A program made the translations under genes and the position numbers. A model generated the notes under the pieces. The model was given only the letters and a program-made list of their open reading frames with translations. It was not told the DNA's origin and made no database searches. A DNA stretch of 64,000 nucleotides, taken from NCBI GenBank assembly GCA_029718625.1, contig CM056376.1, positions 88,058,333 to 88,122,332 on the forward strand, written 5' to 3'. This document shows positions 35,651-47,500 of the stretch, one piece after another. Numbering within the stretch: the first letter of the stretch is position 1; every line of letters begins with the position of its first letter. The DNA is from Synaphobranchus kaupii. Its lineage: Eukaryota; Chordata; Actinopteri; Anguilliformes; Synaphobranchidae.

Positions 35651-35842
35651 CAGTGGTTCCCAACCTTGTTCCTGGAGATCTACCGTCCTGTAGGTTTTCA
35701 TTGTAACCCTAATTTGGCACACCTGATTCTACTAACTAGCAGCTCAAAGAGATCTCCAGCTGTTGAATGAGGCGTGCTTGGTTAGGGTTGGAGTGAAAAC
35801 CTACAGGACAGTAGATATCCAGGACCAGGGTTGGTACCACTT
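35651..35842. mobile_element. hAT-like MITE, 192 bp
   Basis: The ends CAGTGGTTCCCAACC and GGTTGGTACCACTT are inverted partners. The inner arms CCTGTAGGTTTTCATTGTAA and AGTGAAAACCTACAGGACAG extend the pairing, so nearly the whole element folds on itself. The flanks GGGTATGG (35643-35650) and AGGTACGG (35843-35850) differ at two positions and are consistent with an aged 8-bp target duplication, the hAT signature. It has no coding capacity. Confidence 0.82.
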
Positions 35843-36949
35843 AGGTACGGGGTATGCCTCCCATTTCAAATACAATTGAATAGGGCAACTATTGCTAAAG
35901 AGCAATAAAGCAGATTTTTATATATTGATAAATTACGTTGCTATTGAATAGTACTATACCTGGCTCATATATTTCCGCAAAAAAACTAAATTGGCATCAA
36001 TTCTTATTAAAAAATATCGATACCAAAATCAAGGATTGCTGTGACAGCATTGATGCCTCAAAGTGTGGAGAAAGCGAGCACGCATCATGAGTCATGAAAC
36101 CAGAATGACACGGTCGAGCGTTTACATTAGCGATAATCGATGGGGGCGTAAATGTGATATTCCCCGTTTGGTATCCGCACCCCGGGGAGTTTGTTTGCAG
36201 CGGTAACATTTTTGATGGCTTGATATTGAACGACGGCATTTAAGGAGGGACAACAACGCCGCGCAAACGTGCCAAGAGGTTTAAGCTAATCCCGTGAAGC
36301 GTCGGATCCTTGAATCCGCGGATAAAGGGCACCTTATGCCATGAGAAAGCTTAGGCGATGAGGGGGTGGGATGGGAATTGCTTTTTGACCGTGTTAATCA
36401 ATACCCGGATAAACGCCGTATTCCTGCTCTCCGCAGGAAGACCGATCTTTAGCTTCTCACAGCTATTTTGCTGTAGCGCACAGTAGCTTCAGATGGTTGT
36501 GCACTGACCTATAAAATCACGGAACAGGCAAATCTTTCACCTGTGTGCCAAAGATGAGTCAGACGCTGATGATGGTCTGCCTATGACTGATACGTTCGCA
36601 TTATATTATGCAGTAAACTGAGTAATATATTTTTGTATAAACCGCCGCTTTTTATACATTTGTACTCAGTGTAACAAAGTGTGGATCTTCTTTGTCTTGG
36701 GGTCTACACATTGACCGACGCAACTGTTTTTGACATCGTAAGACAAAGGTGCAAACTTTTCCTGTAGTAGCGTAAAAAAGACTAACTGTACCATCAAGGT
36801 CAGAAACAGAAATGGGCTTCTCATTTGGAAGGCATAGTATCTGGATTAAAACGGCATTACTTTCATTCTGTTCTCCCAGATTAGGGAGGTGACCTGTTCC
36901 ATTGGGGTTCTCTCGTTAGCATTAAAGGAGCCAGACTAGACAGCCCACG

Positions 36950-37430
36950 GATCTCCAGCACGCAGGGGGTGCTGGCGAGGCGAGTTGCGGCCAGAGGGGA
37001 GGTGGTGGGCGAGAGCGGCGAACGACGGAACTCAGACTGCCGCGGCACCTCGCCCGCGCCGCGGAAAGGTTAACGCGATTCGGCTGCGTCGCGGTCAGCC
37101 CGCGGTACAGTCCGCAGCTGCGCGGGCTACCGCCGCGGAGGCGGCGACCGGCAGGGGCCGTCCGCCAGGTGCAGCACAGCCCCCGCCGTCCTATACCTTG
37201 GCCCTGAGAGAAAGATTACAGCCTCTCACTCGCTCGCTCCTGCGGGCTGCAGGACGTGATTGGCAGGCCTCCCCTACTATCGCCCTCCCTGGAGTGGGAA
37301 TACCTGAAAGGTGTGAGACCACGGGGCCACTGGCTGACCTTTTCGCTGCTGCCTCCCGCGGTCTCTCTCTCTCAGCAGTGGGCCCGGGTTTTCGCGGGAC
37401 TGCAGGGCTTCGCAGGATTAATCTGAGAGG
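36950..37430. promoter_or_regulatory. Densest CpG-rich block in the window
   Basis: Long runs with a CpG every few bases (ACTGCCGCGGCACCTCGCCC, GCGATTCGGCTGCGTCGCGG, GCTACCGCCGCGGAGGCGGC). It keeps an open frame of 222 codons on the plus strand (36985-37653), rich in Ala and Arg and without any domain I recognise, which is what GC-rich DNA gives by chance. An intragenic CpG island, possibly a promoter of a short isoform or a non-coding RNA, is the simplest reading. Confidence 0.45.
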
Positions 37431-37829
37431 CCGCGTGACCCGTGGCTGCTGTCAATCACTCTGCCTCTGGATCAGTACCCAGATTCCCGCCAACTTCCTG
37501 CTCTGTCCTTTATTGCTCGGAAGGCTGGCTAGGAGCAGCTCTCTATATATTTTGCTCTCCGTCTCTCTCTCTTTTTCTCCCACACATGCTTTCCTGCCCT
37601 TATGTCTCCATCAATGCAATTTAAAAGCTGTAATTCCATGGAAATGTTTTTGAAAGATATCGCCAACATGTATCGATGGCACATCACCCGAAGCAAAACA
37701 AAGAAAATCATATTGTAATAATCGGAACTAAACAGCAGGGACAACAACAGCTTTAATATAAATTATAATAATTAACAGGGATTAGGGGCCCTCTATTTTG
37801 TCATGTGCTGTTGCAGGTAGCTCAGCAGC

Positions 37830-38002
37830 TAAGCATTCTCTCACTCTCTCTTACGCTTGCATGTTCTCTCTCCCTCTGCCTAATGCTTTCTGGCCCTCTT
37901 CTTCTCTCTCTCTCTCTCTCTCAAGCTTATTCTCTCTTCCCTTCTCTCTCTCTCTCTCTCGCTCTCTCACTCAAGCTTATTCTCTCTTCCCTTCTTTCTC
38001 TT

Positions 38003-38040
<38 letters not shown>
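37830..38040. repeat. CT-rich low-complexity tract
   Basis: Interrupted CT runs with two copies of a longer phrase (CAAGCTTATTCTCTCTTCCC at about 37923 and 37973), so part of it is a roughly 50-bp tandem duplication inside the tract. Confidence 0.85.
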
Positions 38041-38852
38041 ACACGCCCACACATTAACTCTGTCTCACAGAAAATTCCTTTTTCATTAAAGCCGATGTGA
38101 GGCGGAAGGGACAGGCAGAATTTGTGGTGGAATTCTCAAATGAAGGCAATTTATCCGAGACAAATACCCAGGGGAAGTGAGACAAGCCCATTTTCTCCCT
38201 CTCCCTCTTTTTGCAGACTAACCAATTATTTGGGCTTTTTCTGCAGATAGATAGTAACGGTTTCTGCTGACGGTGGTTTTTAAGTGCCACGCGCAGGTGA
38301 GGATCGATTAGAATATCCCGAGCGTTTCATCACCACCTGTCTGGAACTCAGAACAATATGAGATGCGCGGACGTAAGGCTCTCGTAACTGCCGCGCAAAA
38401 AGAAGAGAGAAATGACTCTCACAGAGCGTTTTAACTGCCACATGTTAACTAAAGAGTGCAAGTGCTAATAAATCAGCCCGGGCTCCTGTAAGGGCAAATA
38501 TATCTCAAGGAATGTTTCAGTTCATCTTAATCCTCGGCAATGCGCTTGGTTATAAGCACCGCATATTTATCCCTTTCATTTCCCTGGAGAGGGTGGGACA
38601 GAGAGATGTACAGAGACAGAGACAGAGAAAGAGGGGCTGCGGGGTTTCCACACCCGAGCGAAGCCCAAGGCACAGCCTGCTAGACACATGGTACAGGGAG
38701 CTGGTTGCTGCGGGCTTTGAAGTGACAGCGAGGAGGAGTAGGTGGAGGAAGAGGCCAATCCTCTCTGGGGTGACAGCCAACATCGCATCAGAGATCAGAC
38801 CACTCCAGACCAGTCCGGAACATCTGACCTGAGCCCTTTGAAATGTGGATAT

Positions 38853-38865
38853 CTGTGTGTGTGTG

Positions 38866-38931
<66 letters not shown>

Positions 38932-38952
38932 CGTGTGTGTGTGCGTGTACGT
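38853..38952. repeat. GT microsatellite, about 100 bp
   Basis: Nearly uninterrupted GT units with a few GC steps; likely polymorphic and able to adopt Z-DNA. Confidence 0.95.
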
Positions 38953-39631
38953 GACAGTATGGTGGTGCAATATTACATATAATTTTACCTCTCGTACTGA
39001 ATCTCTATGAGAATCCTGCACATTGATGCTAAGTGCTACATATCGGTTTGACGTGGAAGGCACGTGTGATTCATGTGCTTCCTGTATATTCCCATGCTGT
39101 CTCTCCTGTCTCTGGCCCAACCAACTTCAGCCCCAAGTTTTGGCCATTTGCCTTGCAGGGATTAGGTGCGCTTGGATTTTGGCCCAGCTCACTAACAAGT
39201 CTTGTAAGCAAATGTCTCCTTAACACTGTAACAAAATGACTGCAGCGTACTGCTATAACATTACAGTATTATTAATTAACATCAGAGAGAGATGTCTAGT
39301 AATTGACCACAACCATGTCTATTCATCTCTCACTCACTCTACTTTTTGCTTTCTGTCCCTTTTCCTCCTCCATAATCCCCACTTCTCTCGCTCTTCCTCC
39401 CTCTCTTTCCTGCAACCCGATTGCAGCCAAAGGTTTTCTCTCAGGAGGAAAGAGATAACCAGACTTACATGCTGAGCATATTCTATCCATGCCATATAGC
39501 ATACCATCAGCAGAACTCCTTCACTCTCTGCTCACAACTTAGACTGCGCCCAGAACTCCTCAGTCAAACCAGGAGGGGAAGCAGAGGACAGAGTGTCCTT
39601 AGTGATTAACGGTCTCTCGTGCAGCGCTGCC

Positions 39632-39645
39632 GTTCCCATGGAAAC
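39632..39645. promoter_or_regulatory. RFX X-box-like motif
   Basis: GTTCCCATGGAAAC is close to the palindromic X-box GTTGCCATGGCAAC bound by RFX factors. It lies at the edge of a CpG-moderate stretch (39620-39790). Function is inferred from the motif alone. Confidence 0.35.
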
Positions 39646-40465
39646 AGGCTTCTATAACGTCGGCGACAACAGCGGCAATCGGGGTTCGGTTCCACAGATT
39701 CACGGCGCGGTCTAGCGCGTGCGTGGCACCTTGCGTCACGTTTTCTCGCTCGGCGAAGGGGGAGGGGCAGGGAAGGCCATTGTTCTTACGTGTCGCACGG
39801 ACTCCGCCAAGTATTTGAACTGATCCAAGCCACGCCCGAACACCTCCTCGGGGTCCTCTGACTCCTCAAGCATCGGGCAGATGGCTTTTACTGATTTTAC
39901 TGGCTTTTACTGAAGCTTTTATGAGAAATATCTAGAGTAACAGGACTCCGATGAGAGACTGAATGGACAACAGGAGAGGAGGTAAGCCAATATTAACATC
40001 TGAAAGTCCACCCTTTTCTACTGCTCCCCATCTACCCAGACCCTCCCGCCACAATTCCAGCCCGCCACAATTCAACAATAGACAATGGTAACCGCAGCCT
40101 GCTTCACACCGGACAATATCCCGGACGTTAATAAGGAGTTCCATCTGATTGAATAATAAGACACCTGGGCGGCTGAAACAACGGGTCCGCTTTGGGCAAA
40201 AGAGTTCCGTAAAATGAGCAACGGGACTCGACGCCGATGCGTGGTGTCACACCGTTCAGTGCAGCTGAAGGACAAACCTCCCATCTGCAGGCTGGATAGA
40301 GGGCTGGTGTGATCTCACTTTGCAGGCCTGGCAGACAGTGGCTGTGTGTATGCTGCATGAGAGGGTGACTCACGCAGCATGCATCCCATTAACATTAAGA
40401 AGGGCTCCGGCACCTCACAGCAGCCTCTACTCTCCACATAGAGGGGAAACAAAGGGAAAAGACAG

Positions 40466-40468
<3 letters not shown>

Positions 40469-40507
<39 letters not shown>
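40469..40507. repeat. GA microsatellite
   Basis: About 19 AG units without interruption. Confidence 0.95.
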
Positions 40508-40508
<1 letters not shown>

Positions 40509-42163
40509 CCACTAAGAGTCTCTTTGCTCCCTTTAAAGGTGTGAATAATGCATGGCGCCCCTGTGTCCCTGCCCGTGGTCCAAGCACAGATCCCATTTCC
40601 ATTGTGCCACCCAAAATCCCCAGACATCACCCCATGTACGAGGAGGCGCTGCTTCTTCACAGGTCCCCCCCTCCGCACCGGTGTCACCTTTCACTCCACA
40701 CTGCCCTCATGAGGGCCACTGAGGTATTACAACATACCTTCCTGGTTTGTCAATGTGTGGAATGCGGAGACGGAAGTTATCCAAGCCCGCTTAGATAAAG
40801 GTCCGACGAGATCATGCGGCGCACATCACAGCATGCGGAAAATAATGGCGCTATGCTAAACCTGACCTCATGTCTTGCACTCTCATGCAATAAGACAGAA
40901 AAGATGTCTAAACCCCGGGGTTTGCCAAGCAACTGTGTCTTTAAGATTACGACAGACATCCCACAGTGAGCACTGCAGTGGAATGTGCCGGAATCATTTC
41001 AGGAGCCACAATGTATGAATAATGTGTCACTTTATAATGGGTTATTGTCGGGAAAATAATTAACTTTTAATGGAGGGACAGGAACATAAATGCAATATTA
41101 AAGTCTATTTACTTTAAAATATGCTGAGACTAAAATAAGGGAATGAGGGAATTATTAAACATAAAATATGTGTTAATGGCTTGACAAAGTAACATTTCTC
41201 CTGCGTAAATAATTAAGTGAATGTTTTATAATTTGTGAGTCTTGAAACAGGCATGCTTTAAATGTCAGTGCTTCCCTTATATAATTATCTGGATAATGTC
41301 GCTACTCTCATTTTGCTGCATACGCATGCCAAAGCAGACCCTATGCAACTGTGACTGTGGTGTATGTTCCTTGCCAGCCAAATGACCAGGAACTCACGTG
41401 AGGGTAGCTGGATATCCCTGAGTTGTTAGACAAAAACATTGCGACTGTCACTGCATGATTTGTCTGCCCTGCTAAATTTGCTTGCTCTGTTTGTGTCAAC
41501 TTGAGTGGGCATGTAACATGTAAACATGGCAGGCCAAAGTAATAAATTAAAAAAATTTAAATAAATGGCAAGATTGCGGCTAATATTTATTTGACACAGC
41601 ATCCCGAAGAACAATAAAATCTTGTTTAATAATTTTATTTTGTGTTTCTATCTAGGTATAGTCAGCTAATGCAAGCTGGCAAAGTATGCAAAGTTAGCTA
41701 GCTGCACTTTAATTTACCTTACTTAGCGATGTGGTTTAGTTCCTAGCTAAATATAGTTTCAGATGTACCATTTTACTTGTGAGCTAACTAACGGATGTAT
41801 CTTGTAAATAGTGCACATTCTGGCATTTAACTTCTACACGGTGGCTGTCATTAATAGATGTAGATGGTTAATGTAAAGGAGCATTCCAAAAAGTATTGGG
41901 GCAGAAAAAAAAAGAGCCACCACCAAATAACAGTTAGCAGTAGCAATCATTGCTATATTCGTAAAAGTTGGCTAAATGGCCGGGTAATTGTTATGAGCAT
42001 AAACATTTCCAGTAAGTTGACGGTATTTTGTTGCATAAGCAAATTCATTGGTTGGCAAGTGGCATTTCTGATGCAGTTTATTTGTGCAACAAGATGTATT
42101 GTTAATTTTAAAACAGGCGATGTATGGCCAACATTAATTTAAGATGCTTTGCCAAGCTATGTT

Positions 42164-42200
42164 GCCATGACACAACCAGCAGGCCTAGATGTATAACCTC
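42164..42200 (+). repeat. 37-bp fragment shared with 44654-44690
   Basis: GCCATGACACAACCAG, then AGGCCTAGATGTAT and ACCTC, also occur at 44654-44690 with two mismatches. The second site is next to a LINE 3' region, so this is probably a small LINE-derived fragment. Confidence 0.6.
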
Positions 42201-44653
42201 GATATGTTGTCTTTCATTCATCTTTGGATTTATTCAGATCTTTCAATTAATTAAGTAGTCTATAGTCAACATGTAGCCTATGTCGGTTAGAAACAAAGAC
42301 TTTTGCTGTCTTGTACAAAACTGGATAGTTTGCTGCAAACTTGCAGCTAATATGTAGCACATTTTCCACAAATTAAATTGTTTTCCACAAAATGTTGCCA
42401 GAGGTTTTCCAGACTTTGCCAGTAGTGGTGAAATTCTGGTGAACTTTTTGCAACAATAGCAGTTCCCACAAAGCTAAATATAAATATAAATATGAGCTTG
42501 CTGCAAACCTGTGGCAACAATGCCAAAGGTTTGACGCAAATTTGCCAGAAGGCCTATATTTTTGTAAGAGTGTAGACTTGACTTTAGCAGACTACCACAA
42601 AATAGAAGATAAAAACCTGTTGTGGAATTGGATGGATATGCTCAATAAAATTTAAATGATGACCTTTGAGTGTCATATTGTTGAACTTTTTAAACTGGAG
42701 TGGGTATGTGGAGAGGCATAATCTACAACCACAGCGCTGCACTGCAATCATTTAGCAATATTTTTAAGGTTAATGACACACAATGTTATAGAACTATTAG
42801 CTAATTGACATCATAATTAGACCATTACTTTTTCACCATTACTTTTTAAATGAGTTAAAAAGGCATGCATGGATTAAATTAATGTCAGGCCACACCAGAA
42901 AACCTCAGATATCGCTCAATTTCTGATTACCCCCCCCCCCCCCCTTTAGCCTGCTACTTTTCTGGGGAACACCTTGAGACGTCCCAAGATTCCGTGTGTG
43001 TATGTTTATATACACACAGCTTACATGGCTGTTTCTCCCTCTGTTTCCCAGCTGGCATCTAGGTGAAATAACACAGTGGGACATTTATGTGCTTTCAGTG
43101 CTTTCATAACCTCTGCAATAACAATAATGACAATTATAACAGTAATACACTCAAATGCTAGGGTGCATTCTAGCTCTACCGCCTATTGCCAAAGATCAGC
43201 AGTGTACAACAATAATCAGAGCAGAACTACATTTCCCAACTGCCCTCAAATATTAATATTTCTTCCTGATGCCTGACAACTTGAAATTGTATCATTAAAA
43301 TGCACACACTCAGAGCTCAATCCCATTTACATCATTAGAATTAACTGCATTAATTTTAGAGTGGTCTGTGTGAGTGTGTTTGTACTTCATCAGGTCATGC
43401 TATTAATTTAATTGTTGCATTGTATATTATATGAAGTAAGTTAAGGCTTATTTAAGAAAAAACATGAATAAATCTCCAAGTTCTGAGAAGATAAATCCAG
43501 CTGACAACGTAATCTGCTCAATGTGAAACAAAAAGTCAACTTTTCCGCTTGTCAGGGTGAAAATGTCATGTTTGACGTGTGCCGAATCGCTGAACATTAA
43601 AGCGATATCGATTCAAGATCGATGCTTGCTTATTCAGCGCGACGCAGAATATCAACCAATCACCGAGCCGATACCTGCAGTGTGTGCTTTCTCTTTCGGG
43701 AGAGACCCATTGGGAGAGACATTCTGAGAGTGTGCACTTTCGTTGAGTTTTTGGACTCCTCTCTCCCCTCTGTCTCGTCTCCTTACCTATCTATACCCCT
43801 CCTCCCCTATCTCCTCCTCTCTGGGAACAGACTGTGCGGCGGAGGCTCGCCGAAGGCATGCGTAATGTGGTTTGTTAACTCTGAAAATTCTTGAGTCACG
43901 CTTTCCTGAGAGGTACTGGCAGTTAACAGTGGTGCGCTGTCACTCGATACCTCTTCCACTTAAGAGCGCGAGACAGAGCAGGCTCTCACCTGCCCAGCCC
44001 CCCCCACAGTGAGGCTCCGGTCCACACGGACTGCTCTCTGTTACAAAGTGAAAAGTGCAGCAGCGCCACGTCCCCTCAGCTCTTTAGAACCGCAAACTTC
44101 TGCTAGGAGACTCCTGTTTTCCAATTGTTTGGATCATAAAACACCCTACTGTACGGGAGGTAGAGCCTTCTCCTATGGAGCTACTGTCTTATGGAATAAT
44201 CTCTCTGTGACTGTTCGGGCTTCAGACACGCTGTTTTTAAGCATAGGCTGCATGCACACCTTTTTTTTGTCAACCCTGTAGTTAAAGATGAGTGGGAAGG
44301 GAGGATCAGGACCATAGAGCTGTCAGGTGAGCTGAGCTGAAGCTGTCGTCGCCAGTGTCACTGCATTTGAATGTTCCGGTTTGCTGTTCTGTGCCGCGTT
44401 GTCAGTCCAGGATCACTCTCGCGGCTGTGTACACCCCCTTTCTTCTAATCGTTATACATACACTGCCGTAGCATAGCCATAGCACCCTGGGGCTTTTCCG
44501 CATTATACTCAGGTTTCTACCTGTGCGGTACTTAACATTGTAATGGTGTAGTTCCAAACCCATTTCCATTTCTGTGCTGTTCCCTGGGGCTTCTGCCGCT
44601 TTCCCTTACCCTGAGTTCACAGGCCGATCCAACCTGACCCTCTCCGGGGCCAT

Positions 44654-44690
44654 GCCATGACACAACCAGGAGGCCTAGATGTATCACCTC
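44654..44690 (+). repeat. 37-bp fragment shared with 42164-42200
   Basis: Second copy of the shared phrase, inside the 3' region of the LINE fragment. Confidence 0.6.
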
Positions 44691-45088
44691 ACTCTTTTGA
44701 ACTGCGTATTGAAATGCACGCCTTCTTGTAGAAGTGTATATTAATACTTGTCTATTTTACTAGCTGGTTTAATACCTCAGGCTGTCCAACACTATGATTA
44801 TTTCCTCAGATAGATTCCCCATTATTACCTCCCCATTTAGCCAATGTTTAACTATTGATACCGACCACCTCTCTACAGCTTGGTTCATCCCGAGAGAAGT
44901 TCCCGCCAAGGAGCTTTTTCTCATCACTGTTTGAATGTTTTTTCTATCTACTGAGGTTAAGTGTTTTTATTAAAGCTTAGTTTCAAGCTTAGGGTTCAAG
45001 CTTAGTTTTTTCCCCAATTTTCGGTTTTTCTGTTGTGTCTTTGTGACAGTGTCTCCTCAAAAAACAGAATATAAATGATAAATTATTG

Positions 45089-45093
<5 letters not shown>

Positions 45094-45125
<32 letters not shown>
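45094..45125. repeat. AT microsatellite at a LINE tail
   Basis: About 16 AT units directly after TTGAATTGA, probably grown from the AT-rich tail of the LINE fragment. Confidence 0.9.
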
Positions 45126-45126
<1 letters not shown>

Positions 45127-46426
45127 CCGCCGCACACTGCCACATGTGGCTGTTTATGGTGACACTGTCGTCACTGCTGGTGCTGTTCCTGACATTGGCG
45201 TCTCCAGTTAAATCCTGCCGCTGAAGTCTGAGGTGTGACAGCGTTAGTGTCATCCCCCGTCACGGCGTGATACATCAAAGGCAGGGGAGAAGCCGGCAGC
45301 CTCACCCTAATCCTGAATGACACGGACAATATGCAGAAGGCCACATTCACCAAAAGCACCTAAAAATATCTTGGAGGAATCTCTGACAGACAAGGGGAGG
45401 ATGTTTAATCCAAGAGAGAATGGCAGCAGTTGTTCTCCCACAGAAAAAAAAGAGGATAGGCTGGTTCAATCTCTCATCATCCAAGAGAAATCCTCTTATA
45501 CGAAGCCCTAAGTTTCAATTAGAGAGGGAATTCCTGCTCTTCCCCTATATGTAGAATGTAGGCTGCCAGAGTTAAGGACTTAAACCGAAAAACCTGCCTG
45601 TAAGATCTGTTAGTCTGCGTGTTGGGTTAAATAGTAGAAATACTAGGTACATTCAAATAAATCTCATGAGCAGGGAATCATTATTAACCCCTCTGTCCAT
45701 CTTTCTTTGCTCTCTTCTACCCCTCTCTTTAACCAGTCCCCAATATCTACTCTTCCTTTCTTTTAGCCACCAACTCATCTCCCTTTCTCTCTCTTTCTCT
45801 CTCTCTCTCCCTCTCTCTCTCTATCTCCAGGCTTTCATCTCCTCCCAGGTTAGATTACTGTAAATAACTGTCTGTCTGCCAGTATTCCTGGAAGGCCTTT
45901 TTTATCTCCCCTCTCCTGGCAGAGTGGCAGGCTATTGAGCATTGATTTCAGAGCTTTAGCGGTTAACCTGTAACGCTCTACTTGTCCCGGTCTGGCTCCC
46001 ACTCCTTCCCTGGCTCTGCTGCTCATGGACGCCCACTCCGTCTCGAAAAATTCAAAACGGAGAGAACGAGGAGCCGGATTCATCACAGCCGCACGGGACA
46101 GCATGAAAAAGGCTAGCACCAGCCAAACATTAGCAGCACGGTGCAATAAACATTTGTGAAAACTACAACACAAAGGCTAACACCATGGTCAGAAGCACAG
46201 AAGTTAACACAGAACTCTTCCTGCATTTTGTGAAGAACCTCTGCTATACCACTGGAAAGATGCTATATATACATATAAAGATGTTATTTTTGTTATTATT
46301 ATAACACTGTATACTATAGCCTATATTTAAATACTACAATATAGAAACATACGTAATACTACAGGGTAAGAGATATTGTGTAATTGTGTCAATGCAGGAA
46401 AATATTGCACCCCTTTCAGAGCATTC
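45126..46426. other. plxna4 intron 2, non-coding
   Basis: A CT-rich run (about 45781-45826) is the only low-complexity feature. The frame near 45850-46173 on the minus strand has no recognisable domain. It ends with CATTC, the left copy of the target duplication of LTR2. Confidence 0.5.
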
Positions 46427-47500
46427 TGTAACGTTCCACTCCCATCCTATTGTTTCGCCTTGTTTTCCCTCTCCCCCTGTTTCGTGTTTGTCTCTCCATT
46501 GTCCGTTTTCCCCCTTGCTGCAGGTTGGGCGTGTTTTCCCGTTTGTATCACTCTGTTTCACTGCACTTATCTCAGCCTATCCCATTCCCCCGTTTTGCAT
46601 GCATTCCACACTCTCCACTCTGTTTAATCACTCTCGCATACATTCGCACGCGGCACCTAATTGATTCCAATTAAATGTTTGCATTTAGTCACCCGGTGTT
46701 TTCTGTCCTGTGCCAGTTCGTTAATGCTCTTTGTCTGAAACCTCTGGTCCTGTCTGGTTCCCTGTCTAGTTGCTGCTTTAAAGTCTTGTTCTGTGCCGGC
46801 GTTTACTCGCCCTGCAATTCTGCCTAGTCAAAGTCTGCTCTGTCTGGAACAGCACTACCCGCTGTTCACTGTTTGGTCTCGCTATACTAACTTTGTCTGC
46901 TTCAGTCTGCCAGCCTGCAGTCGTCCGTAATCCCTGCCTGTGTTGCGGTTTTCCTGCCTCCCACCTGACGTGTGTGCATGCAGCTTGGGCTTCTGCTATT
47001 CCACCCTGCGGCGGTGCCCGCGCTTCTGCCAGTGTTGCGGTGCTGCTGATGTGCTGTCGCTCCAGCCTCTGCTATCGCTGCTGCCGCCCTGCTGTTGCCG
47101 TGCTGCTACTGCCGCTGCCCTGCCGCCACGCCTGCGTCCTGCCTGGACTCCACTCCACTGTCCTGCACTACCGCTCATCCCCTGCTCCACCAACCTGGTT
47201 GTCTGTCTCCATAACCTTCCCCGGCTTCTCCCGCTCCCACTGCTCCCCGCATCATCATACCTGGACTGTCTGTATTTAATGTTCTCCCTATGCTTCAGGA
47301 GTATTGGTCGAAGCATAATTTATTAGAGCTACGCGCTCTGTTGTCTGTCTGCTCATCCAGTTCCGGCTTGGAACACTAACCACCTTTTGCCTTTCTCCCT
47401 ATGCTCAGGACTACCCTGATCATACAATAAAATATTGAGTTTTGGCATTCCTGTCTACGAGTCGTGCATTTGGGTCCAGTCCACTTCCGGGGTCGTAACA
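46427..47500 (+). mobile_element. Solo LTR (LTR2), 1074 bp, with 5-bp target duplication CATTC
   Basis: Begins TGTAACGTTCCACTCCCATC and ends GGGGTCGTAACA. CATTC precedes it (46422-46426) and follows it (47501-47505) exactly. It shares with LTR1 the 5' start pattern (TGTRACGTYCC, then CTCCCATCC or TTCCCATCC), the TCCAGTTCCGGCTTGGAAC phrase, AATAAA in the 3' part (47426-47431) and CGTGCATTTGGGTCC near the end. It is therefore from the same family, without the 107-bp expansion. No internal region is present. Several long CT- and CTG-rich open frames within it are not genes. Confidence 0.9.

Larger units (their letters stand above)
35843..44040. other. plxna4 intron 2, middle left
   Basis: Contains a strongly CpG-rich block (36950-37430), CT-rich tracts (37830-38040), a long GT run (38853-38950), an RFX-type motif (39632-39645), a GA run (40469-40507), a C run (42930-42945) and a possible decayed inverted-repeat element (about 42330-42570, with TTGCTGCAAAC near both ends). 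No exon was recognised. Confidence 0.5.
44041..45125 (+). mobile_element. 3' fragment of a non-LTR retrotransposon
   Basis: The plus strand at about 44100-44280 encodes GGRAFSYGATVLWNNLSVTV followed by RASDTLFL. This resembles the conserved end of fish LINE ORF2 (RAFSxxAPxLWNxLPxxIR). Downstream come TTTTTCTCATCACTGTTTGA (about 44916) and a decayed tail (TCTTTGTGACAGTGTC, then AGAATATAAATGATAAATTA and TTGAATTGAATATATAT), similar to the AATTGAATTGA tails of such elements, leading into an AT microsatellite (45094-45125). An unassigned part (44290-44640) may be an indel within it. It is 5'-truncated as usual for LINEs. Confidence 0.65.

Noticed and set aside
36985..37653. 222-codon open frame on the plus strand as a gene
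   Set aside because: Ala/Arg-rich, lies in a CpG-dense block where stops are rare, crosses into CT-rich low complexity, and has no domain or splice structure that I recognise.
46893..47326. Cys/Leu/Pro-rich 128-codon frames as secreted proteins
   Set aside because: They lie inside solo LTR2 in CTG/CTGCCG-rich sequence, and two frames are open at once.
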